Assembly: GCA_965235635.1 (NCBI GenBank)
Contig: CBDDYR010000003.1
Span: 62,001-126,000 of the forward strand
Direction of reading: 5' to 3'
Source of the DNA: Fontibacterium meridianamericanum
GTDB taxonomy: Bacteria > Pseudomonadota > Alphaproteobacteria > Pelagibacterales > Pelagibacteraceae
DNA length: 64,000 nt
Positions 27,720 to 36,416 of this stretch are shown here, piece by piece. The notes below the pieces were generated by a model. That model saw only the letters and a program-made list of their open reading frames with translations. It had not been told where the DNA came from and did no database searches. The position numbers were made by a program, and so were the translations under genes. How positions within the stretch are numbered: the stretch's first letter is position 1; each line of letters begins with the position of its first letter.

Positions 27720-28697
27720 TTAACCTGATCCGATAAGAATTCCAGCGGCTAAAACTAAAGCTCCTCCAACAACAACTTGAAGTGCTGCTCTAAAAAATGG
27801 AGCTTCCATATATTTATTTTGAATCCAAACAATCGCCCACAGTTCAAAGAAAACGACAACCATAGCAATAATAGTTGCTGTCCAAAAGTGCGGTATTAAA
27901 TATGGTAGCGCATGTCCTAATCCACCAACCGCAGTCATCACACCAGATGCAATACCTCGTTTTAGAGGTGAACCTCTTCCTGAGATGGCTCCATCATCTG
28001 AAACAGCCTCCGTTAATCCCATAGATATTCCAGCGCCAATAGATGCGGCAAGACCAACTACAAAAGTCGTCCAAGTGTTTTGTGTTGCAAACGCTGTTGC
28101 AAAAATTGGAGCCAACGTTGAAACAGATCCATCCATTAATCCAGCTAAACCGGGTTGAACCCATGTTAAAATAAATTGTCTTTTAGAAGTTCTCGCCTCA
28201 ATTTCTTTTACATCTCCACTTGCGTGAGACTCAATTAATTTATCAGCAACAGAAGTATGTCCAGCTTCAGCAGCAGCAAGATCTCCTAGTAACTTTCTAG
28301 TTCCAGCGTCAGTCGTTACTTTAGCTGCTTTCATATAAAAATTATAAGCATCTCTTTCCATCATTTCAGATTCCAATCTAATTCTATCAACACTTAAATT
28401 TTTCATCAGCCATATAGGTTTTCGCGCATAAAAACCTGAAACATGTTCTCTTCTTATCAAAGGAATATTTTCACCAAATCTTGATTGAAATTTATCGATT
28501 AAAACTTTTCTATGACCATCTTCAACTCTGGCCATATCAAAAAATATTTTTGCAGTATCAGGATAATCTTTTTTTAAATATTCAGCGTAGCTTCTATAGA
28601 TTGAGGCATCGTCTTCTTCTGAAGAAATAGCTAATGCTAATATTTCTTTTTCAGTTAAATCTGAAAATCTTCTTCGGTAACTAAAGCCAGGTATCAT
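27720..28697 (-). CDS. mbfA: MbfA-like membrane-bound ferritin / iron exporter
   Basis: A 325-residue fusion of an N-terminal rubrerythrin/ferritin-like domain (about 1-165) and a C-terminal VIT1/CCC1-type transporter domain with about five helices. Diiron ligands are visible: SEEDDASIYRSYAEYL, then VEDGH, LESEMMERDAYNFY and AEAGH, i.e. two ExxH motifs. The transporter part contains WVQPGLAGLMDGSVSTLAP and GISMGLTEAVSDDG. This matches MbfA of rhizobia and Agrobacterium, an iron exporter repressed by Irr that protects against peroxide and iron stress. It lies just downstream of an FTR1 iron permease gene on the same strand. Confidence 0.9.
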   Translation of the reverse strand: MIPGFSYRRRFSDLTEKEILALAISSEEDDASIYRSYAEYLKKDYPDTAKIFFDMARVEDGHRKVLIDKFQSRFGENIPLIRREHVSGFYARKPIWLMKNLSVDRIRLESEMMERDAYNFYMKAAKVTTDAGTRKLLGDLAAAEAGHTSVADKLIESHASGDVKEIEARTSKRQFILTWVQPGLAGLMDGSVSTLAPIFATAFATQNTWTTFVVGLAASIGAGISMGLTEAVSDDGAISGRGSPLKRGIASGVMTAVGGLGHALPYLIPHFWTATIIAMVVVFFELWAIVWIQNKYMEAPFFRAALQVVVGGALVLAAGILIGSG

Positions 28698-28710
28698 TAA
28701 TATTAAATAC

Positions 28711-28736
28711 TAATCTTAAATTTATAAATTAGATTA
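28711..28736. promoter_or_regulatory. Imperfect palindrome between FTR1 and mbfA-like genes
   Basis: The 26 bp here begin TAATCT and end AGATTA and contain the perfect core AATTTATAAATT. It overlaps the FTR1 stop codon and lies 14 bp before the mbfA-like start, in the right place for an operator of mbfA. It does not match the Irr ICE consensus as I recall it. In such AT-rich DNA a chance palindrome is possible. Confidence 0.3.
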
Positions 28737-29376
28737 CTTTTAATTCACGTAAGCCTGCATAAAAATCTTTTGCACCTTCATAACCAAAATAAACTGAAAG
28801 CAATAAAAGTAGAATACTTGAGACTCTAAAAAAAGTTCCCATGGGAATTATTTTAGTAATCTTATTTAAACCAAAATAAACTAAAATGAGAGCTAGAGTG
28901 CCAGTAATTGCACCTGCAATTACGGGTACTGCACTATAAATTGTAGAAGTAAATAAAGCAGCATAAAATAAAACCACTTCAAAACCTTCACGAATAATTG
29001 CAAAGAAAACTGTAAGAGATAAAATAAAAGAATTTCCAGTCGAAACAGCTTTATCTACTTTTCCTTCAACGTGTTGTTTAGCGCTATGACTAAAATAAGC
29101 AACGTAAGCTAACATTCCAGATGCAATTAACATAACCGATCCTTCAAATAATTCTTGATGGGCGTGTGTAATTGCTGCAATTTTTTTCACAGCTAAAGCT
29201 GTTATTAATGACACAACTATACCTGCAATCAGTCCCCAAAAAACAGCAGGACGTTGGTGTCTTGCATTTACTTTATCTAAATAGGTAAATACCAAAATAG
29301 AGATTAACAAAGCTTCGAATCCTTCTCTAAAAAGAATAAAAAAAGAACTTAAATATGGAGTAAGTGTTTCAGTCAT
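28729..29376 (-). CDS. FTR1-family iron permease
   Basis: A 215-residue membrane protein of the FTR1/EfeU iron permease family with about seven helices. Two REGFE motifs, REGFEALL near residue 17 and REGFEVVL near residue 129, are the iron-binding REXXE signatures. It is shorter than E. coli EfeU (276 residues). No EfeO or EfeB partner is encoded nearby; a multicopper or peroxidase partner may be elsewhere. The adjacent gene downstream encodes an MbfA-type iron exporter, so one locus carries candidates for both iron import and export. Confidence 0.88.
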   Translation of the reverse strand: MTETLTPYLSSFFILFREGFEALLISILVFTYLDKVNARHQRPAVFWGLIAGIVVSLITALAVKKIAAITHAHQELFEGSVMLIASGMLAYVAYFSHSAKQHVEGKVDKAVSTGNSFILSLTVFFAIIREGFEVVLFYAALFTSTIYSAVPVIAGAITGTLALILVYFGLNKITKIIPMGTFFRVSSILLLLLSVYFGYEGAKDFYAGLRELKVI

Positions 29377-29508
29377 TTTAAATGAGTGGTGTATGATTAA
29401 TTATTTTCATATTTAATGTCAAACATTTATAAAATAAAGACAACCATCAATTCTGAGTATTTTAGTAGGAATAGTTATTAATTTATAAAGAGAAAAATAA
29501 CTTCAAAC

Positions 29509-30177
29509 TCAATTTGTCGCATCAATTTTTTTCCAAACAAAATAAGTATTTAAAAAAAATAGACTCATAAATAAAAAATAATTCCATTCAATGATGATTC
29601 TAGTATTCCATGTTGTTAATTGTAAGTATCGATTTGTAAACAAAAACAAAACAAAGCCAAAAATGACAATCATAAGACTATGATAAAATGTTATTCTAAT
29701 AGCTTTTGAGGAAACAATAACCTGATAATCATCTTTTAATTTTTTATATGACAAGGCAATAAAAAATTGAGCAAATACTAAGCTAATAATATAAATAAAA
29801 ATTCCACCTCTTCTCATAAATTTCCAAATTTCCGATCCCTCAACGCCTAAAAACAAAATATAGATTAACAGACATATTGTTGAAACAAGACCAAATAATA
29901 AAATTAAATTTAAATATATCTTTGAGATTAAAAATTTTTTGAAAATTCTTATATGCTCAAAACAGTAAGCAATGATCAAAATAGCTGTGATGAGCATCAT
30001 TGGTTTAAATATTAAAACGCCAGGATGGCTTCGTCCAATTCTACTAATTGTATAACAGCCATTAATAAATGGATTGCATGGCTCATAAATATTAAAAGCT
30101 ATAACAACACCTAAACAAACAAAAACTGTTACTAATGGAATAATAAATAATCCAAGACTTAATCTTTGAATTAACAT
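29509..30177 (-). CDS. Membrane protein, possibly Frag1/DRAM/Sfk1-like
   Basis: A 222-residue protein with about six hydrophobic helices. The first loop (EPCNPFINGC then ISRIGRSHPG) and the overall six-helix layout resemble the Frag1/DRAM/Sfk1 family, but this is a weak by-eye similarity. Function unknown. It is preceded on the same strand by a 44-codon single-helix protein gene (16-bp gap). A 132-bp spacer separates its 3' end from the FTR1 gene, so it is probably a separate unit. Confidence 0.6.
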   Translation of the reverse strand: MLIQRLSLGLFIIPLVTVFVCLGVVIAFNIYEPCNPFINGCYTISRIGRSHPGVLIFKPMMLITAILIIAYCFEHIRIFKKFLISKIYLNLILLFGLVSTICLLIYILFLGVEGSEIWKFMRRGGIFIYIISLVFAQFFIALSYKKLKDDYQVIVSSKAIRITFYHSLMIVIFGFVLFLFTNRYLQLTTWNTRIIIEWNYFLFMSLFFLNTYFVWKKIDATN

Positions 30178-30193
30178 TATGAAATAATAAAAT

Positions 30194-30328
30194 TTAAATG
30201 TCTGTAAAAGTTCCTGTTCTAGGATCTTTCTTTAATACTCTAATATCATTTTGTTTTTTTCTTCTTGCATATAAAAATACTATTGCTGCAATTAAAAAAA
30301 TTATTAAAGTAATTAGATATTTAGTCAT
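30194..30328 (-). CDS. Small single-helix membrane protein
   Basis: A 44-codon frame with ATG at 30326-30328. It has an N-terminal hydrophobic helix (about residues 4-20), then a basic stretch YARRKKQNDIR and a tail VLKKDPRTGTF. This layout, a membrane anchor followed by a short charged tail with a D-P-x-T-G motif, looks like a real conserved small protein rather than chance, but I cannot name it. It would be co-transcribed with the six-helix protein gene behind it. Confidence 0.5.
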   Translation of the reverse strand: MTKYLITLIIFLIAAIVFLYARRKKQNDIRVLKKDPRTGTFTDI

Positions 30329-30386
30329 AATTTTAAAAATTAAATATTAATTATGACTATTCGAAGTCAACTGCTAGACTAATATA

Positions 30387-30938
30387 ATGCAAATAAGATC
30401 GATAATTTTTATATGTTTTTTAAGCATAACAAGCTTTTTTCCAGTTTTTGCAAATGAGCAAAAGGTTATTAAAGATTTAAAAGAAGGTGGAAAATTAATT
30501 CTTATTCGTCATTCAGAAGCACCTGGAACAGGAGATCCTGTCAATTTTAATTTAAATGATTGTAAAACTCAGAGAAATTTATCAGTTGAAGGTATCGAAC
30601 AAGCTAAAAGAATAGGTGAATTTTTTAAAAAAAATAATATTCCATTTGAAAAAGTTTATTCTTCCGAATATTGCAGATGTAAAGATACGGCAAGAAACGC
30701 ATTTAAAAATTTTGAAACCTTTTCAGGATTAAATTCTACCTTTGCAGATCCCAGCAAAACCCCTGCTTATATAAAGAAAACAAAAGAATTTATTGAAAAA
30801 TTAGATAAGAATAAAAATTATATTTTTGTTGCTCATCACACAACAATTGAGGGACTAGTTAATAAATTTGCAAATTCTGGTGAGATGATCATCGTTGATA
30901 GATCTTATAAAGTTATCAGCACTTTTAAAGTTAATTAG
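30387..30938 (+). CDS. Exported histidine phosphatase family protein
   Basis: A 183-residue protein with an N-terminal signal peptide (about residues 1-22, ending FFPVFANE) and a histidine-phosphatase fold. The catalytic His is in LILIRHSEAP, with RHS in place of the more usual RHG; the second catalytic His is in FVAHHTTIEG. A Cys pair (YCRCKD) near the SEYCRC motif could form a disulfide in the periplasm. Substrate unknown; periplasmic members dephosphorylate small molecules or envelope sugars. Standing alone, it precedes the short LysR-like gene. Confidence 0.82.
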   Translation: MQIRSIIFICFLSITSFFPVFANEQKVIKDLKEGGKLILIRHSEAPGTGDPVNFNLNDCKTQRNLSVEGIEQAKRIGEFFKKNNIPFEKVYSSEYCRCKDTARNAFKNFETFSGLNSTFADPSKTPAYIKKTKEFIEKLDKNKNYIFVAHHTTIEGLVNKFANSGEMIIVDRSYKVISTFKVN

Positions 30939-30998
30939 CATACCTCATTTTCCAACATTGCATTAGTTAGTTATGCATTTTGGATATAAATTTTTAAA

Positions 30999-31256
30999 AT
31001 GAATTGGGAAAAGTTAAAAGTGTTTAAAAAAGTTGCTAAAGCTGGCAGTTTTTTAACAGCTTCCAAAAAAGATAATAAATCTCAATCTACTTTTTCGAGG
31101 GCGGTGATGGATCTTGAGAAAGAAATAAATCAAAAACTTTTTAACAGAACCAGCAAAGGAGTTATACCTACTTTGCATGGCAATACACTTTTAGATTTAG
31201 TTAATGATTTTTCAAATAAATTAAATCAATTTAAGAACAATTTAAAAAAAAATTAA
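30999..31256 (+). CDS. Stand-alone LysR-type HTH protein
   Basis: An 85-residue protein consisting only of a LysR-type winged helix (WEKLKVFKKVAKAGSFLTA, then SQSTFSRAVMDLEKEI and LFNRTSKGVIPT) plus a short linker helix. The roughly 200-residue effector-binding domain of LysR proteins is missing, and only 114 bp remain before glnK, with no relic of that domain. It may be a degraded regulator or a working small DNA-binding protein; its intact start, stop and helix pattern suggest the latter. Its position before glnK-amtB makes nitrogen regulation one possibility. Confidence 0.75.
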   Translation: MNWEKLKVFKKVAKAGSFLTASKKDNKSQSTFSRAVMDLEKEINQKLFNRTSKGVIPTLHGNTLLDLVNDFSNKLNQFKNNLKKN

Positions 31257-31370
31257 ATTTATTTTCGTTATGCATTCTGATCATATCTGAGTCATTGAAT
31301 GGTCATTTTATTTTAAAAAATATCTTTGTTACTGAAGTCTTAATTAAAACAAACAGAAACAGGGAGTATT

Positions 31371-31709
31371 ATGAAACTAATAACTGCGATCATAAAACCT
31401 GAACAAGCTGATAATGTTAAAAAAGCTCTTAACAAAATCGGTGTTGATGGGTTGACGATGACAGATGTCAAAGGATATGGCAGGCAAAAGGGTCATACAG
31501 AATTTTATCGTGGTTCTGAATATGAAGTTGCCTTTCTTCCAAAAACAAAACTTGAAATAGCAGTCTCAAATAAGAAATATAAAAAAGCATTGGAGACTAT
31601 TCTTAAAACTGCAAAAACTGGAAAAATTGGTGATGGAAAAATTTTCGTAACTAATTTGAGCCAAGTTATTCGTGTTCGAACAGGTGAAAAAGGAGATAAA
31701 GCAATATGA
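31371..31709 (+). CDS. glnK: P-II nitrogen regulatory protein
   Basis: A 112-residue P-II signal protein. The T-loop contains GRQKGHTEFYRGSEYEV with the uridylylation Tyr (the Y of GSEYEV) retained, and the C-terminal signature includes GDGKIFV. P-II proteins sense ATP/ADP and 2-oxoglutarate and, when co-encoded with amtB, block the ammonium channel under nitrogen excess. The gene overlaps amtB by 4 nt (ATGA). A purine-rich ribosome binding site (cagGGAGtatt) lies before the ATG. Confidence 0.96.
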   Translation: MKLITAIIKPEQADNVKKALNKIGVDGLTMTDVKGYGRQKGHTEFYRGSEYEVAFLPKTKLEIAVSNKKYKKALETILKTAKTGKIGDGKIFVTNLSQVIRVRTGEKGDKAI

Positions 31710-32983
31710 TGAAATTAATATCTAAGATTTTAATTTTTGTGGTTGTCTTATTTCAATCATCGGTTCTTTTTGCAGCCGCACCAAAACCAGTATTAAATCC
31801 AGGTGATGCTTCATGGATGTTAACAAGTACAGCACTTGTATTGTTAATGACTATTCCAGGCCTTGCTTTGTTTTATGGTGGTTTAGTGGGTAAGAAAAAT
31901 ATTGTCTCTACAATTAGCCAATCCTTCATGATCACTTGTGTTGTGACATTGGTTTGGTTTATCGGTGGGTACACACTTACCTTCGGTGAAGGCAATTTAT
32001 TTATCGGTGATCTTTCAAAATTATTTTTGAAAGGCGTTGATGTTGCTGCATTAAATATGACAATCCCAGAAACAGTTTTTATTTGCTACCAATTAACTTT
32101 TGCAATTATTACTGTTTCTCTAATCTGTGGATCAATTGTTGAACGTGTAAATTTTGGAGCTCTATTTATTTTCGTAATATTATGGGCAATTCTAGTTTAC
32201 GCGCCAGTTGGCCATATGGTTTGGGGTGGTGGATATTTATCTAAATTAGGCGTTCTTGATTATGCAGGCGGAACAGTAGTTCACATTAATTCAGGAGTTG
32301 CTGGTTTAGTTGCAGCTTTAGTCATTGGAAAAAGAAAATCAAAAGCTCGTCCACACAACATTGCATTAACCATGATTGGTGCTTCAATGCTGTGGGTAGG
32401 TTGGTTTGGATTTAATGCCGGTTCAGCAGTTGCTGCAAATGGTAGCGCTGGAATGGCAATGCTTGTAACTCAAATTGCAGCTGCAACAGCGGGTGTTGCT
32501 TGGATGCTGGTTGAGTGGTTCTCAGGCGAAAAGAAACCAAGTTTACTTGGAATGTGTTCAGGTGCTGTAGCAGGATTAGTTGCGATTACTCCAGCTTCAG
32601 GATTTGTTGGTCCAAGTGGAGCTTTCTTCATCGGACTTGCCGCAGGAATATTCTGTTATTTAACTTGTACTAAATTAAAAAGCGCTTTTGGTTATGATGA
32701 CTCGTTGGATGTGTTTGGTATCCACGCGTTAGGTGGAGCTCTTGGTGCAATTTTAACAGGAGTATTTACTTTAAAAGCAGTTGGCGGAACAGCAGGATTG
32801 TTAGAAGGCAATGCTGCTCAAGTTAAATTACAATTGATTGGTGTTGGTGTGACTGTTGTTTATACAGCGATTGCAACTTTCATCATATTAAAAGTAGTAA
32901 ACTTTATTACCCCTTTAAGAGCTTCTGATGCACAAGAGAGAGATGGTTTAGATCTTTCTCAGCACGGAGAACAAATAAGTTAA
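31706..32983 (+). CDS. amtB: Ammonium transporter
   Basis: A 425-residue Amt-family ammonium channel. A signal-peptide-like helix (residues 1-24, ending VLFAAAP) precedes eleven transmembrane helices. The two pore histidines lie in VVHINSGVAG and FGIHALGGALGA. Length and helix count are normal. It is coupled to glnK by a 4-nt overlap, the usual glnK-amtB operon, and is followed by a strong terminator at 33016. It serves uptake of scarce ammonium. Confidence 0.97.
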   Translation: MMKLISKILIFVVVLFQSSVLFAAAPKPVLNPGDASWMLTSTALVLLMTIPGLALFYGGLVGKKNIVSTISQSFMITCVVTLVWFIGGYTLTFGEGNLFIGDLSKLFLKGVDVAALNMTIPETVFICYQLTFAIITVSLICGSIVERVNFGALFIFVILWAILVYAPVGHMVWGGGYLSKLGVLDYAGGTVVHINSGVAGLVAALVIGKRKSKARPHNIALTMIGASMLWVGWFGFNAGSAVAANGSAGMAMLVTQIAAATAGVAWMLVEWFSGEKKPSLLGMCSGAVAGLVAITPASGFVGPSGAFFIGLAAGIFCYLTCTKLKSAFGYDDSLDVFGIHALGGALGAILTGVFTLKAVGGTAGLLEGNAAQVKLQLIGVGVTVVYTAIATFIILKVVNFITPLRASDAQERDGLDLSQHGEQIS

Positions 32984-33015
32984 ATATTATAAGTCCCCCT
33001 TATAATTTAAGTTAT

Positions 33016-33046
33016 GAGGCCCAGATTAAACTGGGCCTCTTTCTTT
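33016..33046 (+). terminator. Rho-independent terminator of glnK-amtB
   Basis: A perfect 9-bp stem, GAGGCCCAG (33016-33024) and CTGGGCCTC (33031-33039), with a 6-nt loop ATTAAA, followed by TTTCTTT. It is unusually GC-rich for this region and is the clearest intrinsic terminator in the window. Confidence 0.88.
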
Positions 33047-33063
33047 AAGAGAATAAAAATAAT

Positions 33064-34944
33064 TTAGATTTCTATAACACCACCGAGCTCAACAGTTCGC
33101 TCTTTTGGAATTTTATAATATTCTGTTGCACCCATCATGATACGATGCATAAAAATAAATAATCTTGTTATAATTGAAGGGTCTTTTGCAATCACTTTAA
33201 CTTTGCCTACAAAGAAAGAAGTTTCTTCCATATTAAATTTAAATTCACTAGCCCGAAGCAATGCAAGAACTCTTGGAATATTTGGCTCTTCTTGGAATCC
33301 ATATCGAACTATAATTGTATAAAAATTAGAGCCTAGATGTTTAACAATTAGACGTTCATCATTTCTTAGTTTTGGAAAGTTTTCAAAATTTAAATGCATA
33401 CATACAATTCTTTTATGTAATATTTTATTATGTTTTAAATTGTGAAGCATCGCCATTGGCACGACTTTAAGATTCGGAACAAAAAATATTGCTGTGCCAG
33501 GAACTCTTTTAATTCTATTTTTCTTTAATTGTGAAATAAATTGATTAATTTTAATTGAACCTTGCCAACGTGCAGCCAGCATTCGTTCTCTTCCAATAAT
33601 CCAACTTAACATAATGACAAGCAATCCACTCGCAACTACAATTGGAAACCAACCTCCATCAAAAATTTTTACTAAATTTGAGGAAAGAAATACAAAATCA
33701 ATAATAAGCAGACTTAGAAAAACTGGAATAAATATTAGTTTGTTCCATTTTCTAACAGTTATTAATAGATAAGTTGCAAGAATTGTATCAACTAACATTG
33801 CACCCGTTACTGAAATTCCATAGGCGTGAGAAAGATTTTCGGAACTTTTAAATCCTACAATTAGCAAAGCAACGCCCAAGAATAAAAAAAGATTTATTTT
33901 AGATAAATATACCTCTCCATATTCTTTGTCTGATGTGTGTTTTACTCTAAGTCTTGGAATATAACCAAGTTGAACAGCTTGGCTTGTAATTGAGAATACA
34001 CCGGAAATGACCGCTTGCGATGCGATGATAGTTGCAGTAGAGGCTAAAATAATTAACGGAATTAAAGCCCAGTCAGGAGCCAATCTATAAAATGGGTTAT
34101 CAATTGCTTTAGGTTCTGAAATTAATAAAGCGCCTTGACCAAAATAATTTAATAATAAAGAAGGAAACACAATTAAAAACCAAGAAAATTTTATAGGGGA
34201 TCTTCCAAAGTGACCCATATCTGAATACAAAGCTTCACCGCCTGTGATTGCAAGAACAATAGCCCCTAAAATTGCAATAGAGACACCCTGATGTTTAAAT
34301 AAAAAATTTAATCCGTACATTGGATTTAATGCTCTTAAGATTGAAGGTTTATCTATAATTTCAAGTAAGCCAAAATATCCAATGGTTACAAACCATAACA
34401 ACATGATAGGTCCAAAAAACGTGCCAATTTTTCCTGTCCCAAACTTTTCAATTGCAAATAAAATAGAAACAAGGATTAATGAAATAAAAATTACATATTT
34501 ACCTAGCTGTGGAGAGACAACTTTTAAACCTTCAACGGCGCTGAGTACTGAAATTGCAGGAGTAATTAAGCTATCACCGAAAAATAATGCAGCACCTAAG
34601 GTTCCAAGTATAATTACAAACCAACGTAATTTTGAATTTTTAGATTTTTTATCTAATTTTCTAAGCAACAAGGCAGTAAGAGCAAAAACTCCACCTTCAC
34701 CATGGTTGTCTGCTCTCATAATGATTAAAATATATTTAATCGAAACAACAATAATTAAAGCCCAAGTTATTAGGGATAGAACTCCAAGGACTGAAGAAGT
34801 AAGTCCAGCGCCAGAACCCTCGGTTGCTTCTACAGAAAGTTTAAGAGCATATAATGGTGATGTCCCAATATCGCCAAAGACAACACCAAGTGCCGCTATG
34901 ACTAAAAGAGGTAAGCTCCTGCCGTTACCATTTTTATTATTCAT
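33064..34944 (-). CDS. kup: Kup potassium uptake protein
   Basis: A 626-residue low-affinity K+/H+ symporter of the KUP/HAK/KT family. The N-terminus carries GVVFGDIGTSPLYALK, followed by about twelve helices (for example GDSLITPAISVLSAVEG and ALYSDMGHFGR) and a C-terminal cytoplasmic domain of about 170 residues. Length is normal. It is a single-gene unit, convergent with amtB and divergent from the Nramp gene. Confidence 0.96.
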   Translation of the reverse strand: MNNKNGNGRSLPLLVIAALGVVFGDIGTSPLYALKLSVEATEGSGAGLTSSVLGVLSLITWALIIVVSIKYILIIMRADNHGEGGVFALTALLLRKLDKKSKNSKLRWFVIILGTLGAALFFGDSLITPAISVLSAVEGLKVVSPQLGKYVIFISLILVSILFAIEKFGTGKIGTFFGPIMLLWFVTIGYFGLLEIIDKPSILRALNPMYGLNFLFKHQGVSIAILGAIVLAITGGEALYSDMGHFGRSPIKFSWFLIVFPSLLLNYFGQGALLISEPKAIDNPFYRLAPDWALIPLIILASTATIIASQAVISGVFSITSQAVQLGYIPRLRVKHTSDKEYGEVYLSKINLFLFLGVALLIVGFKSSENLSHAYGISVTGAMLVDTILATYLLITVRKWNKLIFIPVFLSLLIIDFVFLSSNLVKIFDGGWFPIVVASGLLVIMLSWIIGRERMLAARWQGSIKINQFISQLKKNRIKRVPGTAIFFVPNLKVVPMAMLHNLKHNKILHKRIVCMHLNFENFPKLRNDERLIVKHLGSNFYTIIVRYGFQEEPNIPRVLALLRASEFKFNMEETSFFVGKVKVIAKDPSIITRLFIFMHRIMMGATEYYKIPKERTVELGGVIEI

Positions 34945-35015
34945 GAAGGGTTTTTATATATAATTTAATAAAGAAGAGTATTTGTTTTGGAAGCTGAAAT
35001 TATTATTATAAATTA

Positions 35016-35032
35016 ACATATAATGTATATGT
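35016..35032. promoter_or_regulatory. Inverted repeat upstream of the Nramp gene
   Basis: ACATATAATGTATATGT is a perfect 7-bp inverted repeat with a 3-bp spacer, ending 15 bp before the Nramp ATG. Its place suits a metal-responsive repressor site. It does not obviously match a Mur, Irr or MntR box known to me. Confidence 0.35.
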
Positions 35033-35047
35033 AAAAGCATTTATTGA

Positions 35048-36397
35048 ATGAAACTGTCAAAAACAAGAAATAAAATTTATCAACCAACTTGGTTACACCT
35101 AAAACGCGAAGCGTCATTAGTTGAGGTTTTTAGAACCGTTATTGTCCCAACAACTGGATATTGGAAAAAGTTTTTTGCCTTTTTTGGTCCAGGTTATTTA
35201 GTGGCGGTGGGCTATATGGATCCTGGAAATTGGGCGACAAGTCTTTCAGGAGGTTCTCAATTTGGTTACACACTTTTATTTGTAGCTGTTCTTTCAAATA
35301 TAATGGCAATATTTTTGCAATCATTATGTGCTCGACTTGCTATTTCAACAGGAAGGGATTTAGCGCAGGCTTGTCGAGATGCGTTTCCAAAATTTATTTC
35401 ATTTCCGCTATGGATTTTTGCTGAACTTGCAATTTGTGCAACTGATCTAGCCGAGGTTATTGGAACTGCTATTGGATTGAATTTATTATTTAATATCCCG
35501 CTTGAGTTTGGAGTTATTATTACTGCCTTAGATGTTTTTTTAATTCTTTGGTTGCAAAATAAAGGTTTTCGTTGGATTGAGGCATTTGTAATTTCATTAC
35601 TGGTTGTCATAACGGCATGTTTTGCAATTCAAATATTTTATGCAAAACCAGAATGGGCTGAAGTCATGCAAGGGTTTATTCCAACTACCGATATTGTAAA
35701 AAATCCAAATAAATTATTTATCGCTCTTGGAATTATTGGTGCAACAGTAATGCCACATAATTTATATTTACATTCTGGCATTGTGCAAACGCGAGCATTT
35801 GGAAAAACTTTACCAAAAAAAAAGGAGGCATTAAAATTTATAACAATCGACTCAACCATTGCCTTGATGTTTGCATTTATTATTAATGCTTCGATTTTGA
35901 TTTTGGCTGCTGCAACATTTCATAAGACTGGACAAACAACAGTTACAGAACTTGAAAAAACTCATGAATTACTTGGACCATTACTCGGGGTTGCGATTGC
36001 ACCTACTTTATTTGGAATTGCACTTTTGTGTTGTGGTTTAAATTCTACAGTGACAGCAACAATGTCCGGGCAAATTGTTATGGAAGGTTTTTTACATATC
36101 AAATTACCTGCTTGGCTTCGAAGATTAATAACCAGAATGATTGCTATTATTCCTGCAGTCTTTGTTATTTTAATTTATGGATCTGATAAAACAGCTTTTT
36201 TACTTATTTTATCTCAAGTTATCTTGAGTTTTCAGCTTCCGTTCGCAATCATTCCGCTTATCATGTTCACATCATCTAGACAAAAGATGAAGAATTTAGT
36301 TGCACCAATTTGGTTAACGATAGTAGCTTCAACTATTGCAATCATTATCATTTTCTTAAATATAAAATTAATAAGTGAAGTTATTCACTTAAATTAA
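35048..36397 (+). CDS. mntH: Nramp-family divalent metal transporter
   Basis: A 449-residue Nramp transporter for Mn2+ or Fe2+. The helix 1 motif is YMDPGNWATS and helix 6 has GATVMPHNLYLHSG, with the metal-binding Met of true transition-metal transporters. About eleven helices are visible. It begins with a cytosolic segment of about 45 residues before the first helix. Divergent from kup across a 103-bp spacer holding an inverted repeat. azlC starts 19 bp after its stop. Confidence 0.92.
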   Translation: MKLSKTRNKIYQPTWLHLKREASLVEVFRTVIVPTTGYWKKFFAFFGPGYLVAVGYMDPGNWATSLSGGSQFGYTLLFVAVLSNIMAIFLQSLCARLAISTGRDLAQACRDAFPKFISFPLWIFAELAICATDLAEVIGTAIGLNLLFNIPLEFGVIITALDVFLILWLQNKGFRWIEAFVISLLVVITACFAIQIFYAKPEWAEVMQGFIPTTDIVKNPNKLFIALGIIGATVMPHNLYLHSGIVQTRAFGKTLPKKKEALKFITIDSTIALMFAFIINASILILAAATFHKTGQTTVTELEKTHELLGPLLGVAIAPTLFGIALLCCGLNSTVTATMSGQIVMEGFLHIKLPAWLRRLITRMIAIIPAVFVILIYGSDKTAFLLILSQVILSFQLPFAIIPLIMFTSSRQKMKNLVAPIWLTIVASTIAIIIIFLNIKLISEVIHLN

Positions 36398-36416
36398 TTT
36401 TTAATAAATTTTCATC

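Noticed and set aside
28711..28736. Irr (ICE) box between the FTR1 and mbfA-like genes
   Set aside because: A palindrome is there, but it lacks the TTTAGAA..TTCTAAA pattern, so I list it only as an unassigned palindrome.
31257..31370. Sigma-54 promoter before glnK
   Set aside because: No GG-N10-GC element with the right spacing was found; TGGTCATT near 31299 lacks the -12 part.
34382..34963. 193-codon open frame antisense to kup
   Set aside because: It mirrors kup codons (Pro/Ser/Thr-rich reverse of a membrane protein) and shows no recognisable domain.
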